DNA of 6,261 nucleotides, from positions 1 through 6,261 of the forward strand of contig CANQEC010000149.1 of the NCBI GenBank assembly GCA_947594335.1, written 5' to 3'. Origin of the DNA: an uncultured Lachnospiraceae bacterium (lineage in GTDB: Bacteria > Bacillota > Clostridia > Lachnospirales > Lachnospiraceae). The notes below the pieces were generated by a model. The model was not told the DNA's origin. It did not search any database and was given only the letters and a program-made list of their open reading frames with translations. Made by a program: the position numbers and the translations under genes. Positions within the stretch are counted from its first letter, which is position 1. Each line of letters begins with the position of its first letter. Positions 5,734 through 6,261 of this stretch are shown piece after piece.

Positions 5734-6261
5734 GACTGGCACGAGCAGCGCCGGAAGCATATTTCCGACGCGGAATTTCTTTCCAAACGCGATGTTGACG
5801 CCCACGCAGAAGATCAGCGATGAGCCGATGAACGAAAGGTTTGCAATCAATGTTTCCCCGATAAAATTCCCCGCGAAGTGCGCCAGCAGCGTCAGCGAAC
5901 CCTCATAGACGAGGATCGCCAGCGCTGAACACATGACGCCGACCCCGTAAGTGGAAGCCAGCACAATCACAATCGCAAAGTCCAGCACCGCTTTCGCGGT
6001 CAGCATGGTCGCGTCGCCAGTAAGTCCGTCCTGGATTGAGCCGACGATCGCCATCGCACCGACGCAGATAATCAGCGACGTGTTGACAAATCCTTCCACA
6101 AAGCGCGCATCCCGCTCCGCGTGAAACATCGACTTTAATTTTTCTCCAAGCGTATCCATCCGCTTCTCGATATCGATCAGTTCCCCAAGCAGTCCGCCGA
6201 GCACCAGCGAAAAGATCAGCAGCATGCTGCCCTGTGTCTCAATCGATCCGTTCTCCACACG
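5704..6261 (-). CDS. DUF554 family membrane protein (5' end cut by window)
   Basis: 185 residues of the C-terminal part of a DUF554 (YqgA-type) integral membrane protein; whole members are roughly 230 residues. The frame is open to the window edge, and a GTG at 6256-6258 is probably internal. The sequence after it (SMLLIFSLVLGGLLGELIDIE) matches the region after the first helices of the family, not an N-terminus. Several hydrophobic segments are seen (numbering from that GTG): about 12-29, 60-77, 92-118, 136-158 and 164-183. Conserved-looking pieces are GSIQDGLTGD (73-82) and the Gly/Ser-rich helix around YGVGVMCSA. Family function is not established; a transport role has been proposed. The gene ends YEIVQVLR and a TAG, and this end is repeated downstream. 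Confidence 0.88.
   Translation of the reverse strand, partial: RVENGSIETQGSMLLIFSLVLGGLLGELIDIEKRMDTLGEKLKSMFHAERDARFVEGFVNTSLIICVGAMAIVGSIQDGLTGDATMLTAKAVLDFAIVIVLASTYGVGVMCSALAILVYEGSLTLLAHFAGNFIGETLIANLSFIGSSLIFCVGVNIAFGKKFRVGNMLPALLVPVAYEIVQVLR

Noticed and set aside
6256..6258. GTG as the true start of the DUF554 gene
   Set aside because: The frame stays open to the window edge and the following residues match the family after its N-terminal helices, so the start lies outside the window.

Overview
The window looks like chromosomal DNA from a moderately GC-rich Firmicute, most likely a Lachnospiraceae or related gut Clostridia member. This is inference from content: an esterase that closely resembles the Butyrivibrio feruloyl esterase Est1E, a flavin-dependent thymidylate synthase (ThyX), a BspA-type (LRR_5) leucine-rich protein, and GGAGG-type ribosome binding sites. 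All six supported genes lie on the minus strand, so transcription runs from high to low coordinates. Both end genes are cut by the window.

In transcription order the layout is as follows. A DUF554 membrane protein (5704-6261, 5' end missing) comes first. A ~180-bp tract follows in which the last codons of that gene recur two more times (5554-5733). Next are a BspA-type LRR protein (4233-5507) and, 37 nt later, a DUF2201-type protein with a degenerate zinc-peptidase-like N-terminus and a VWA/MIDAS C-terminus (2678-4195). A ~208-nt spacer carries a long palindrome. Then come an Est1E-like alpha/beta hydrolase (1711-2469) and thyX (1028-1648). A second, related palindrome overlaps the thyX stop codon. 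Last is a MoxR-type AAA+ ATPase (1-893, 3' end missing).

The LRR, VWA and MoxR proteins probably work together. MoxR AAA+ ATPases with VWA partners act as chaperone pairs that remodel or load cofactors into target complexes (RavA-ViaA, NorQ-NorD and CbbQ-CbbO are the known types). The LRR protein is a plausible target-binding third part. The pair is interrupted here by the two metabolic genes, hydrolase and thyX, and these are bracketed by palindromes with similar ends. This suggests they were inserted or rearranged as a unit. ThyX makes dTMP, and the hydrolase probably cleaves hydroxycinnamate or other acyl esters; neither has an obvious link to the chaperone genes.

The most unusual points are the repeated 3' end of the DUF554 gene, the palindrome-bracketed cassette splitting a MoxR/VWA locus, the Glu-to-Ser change in the HExxH-like motif of the VWA protein, and in-frame duplicated tracts in the linkers of both the VWA and LRR proteins. 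No rRNA, tRNA, CRISPR array or transposase gene was seen.
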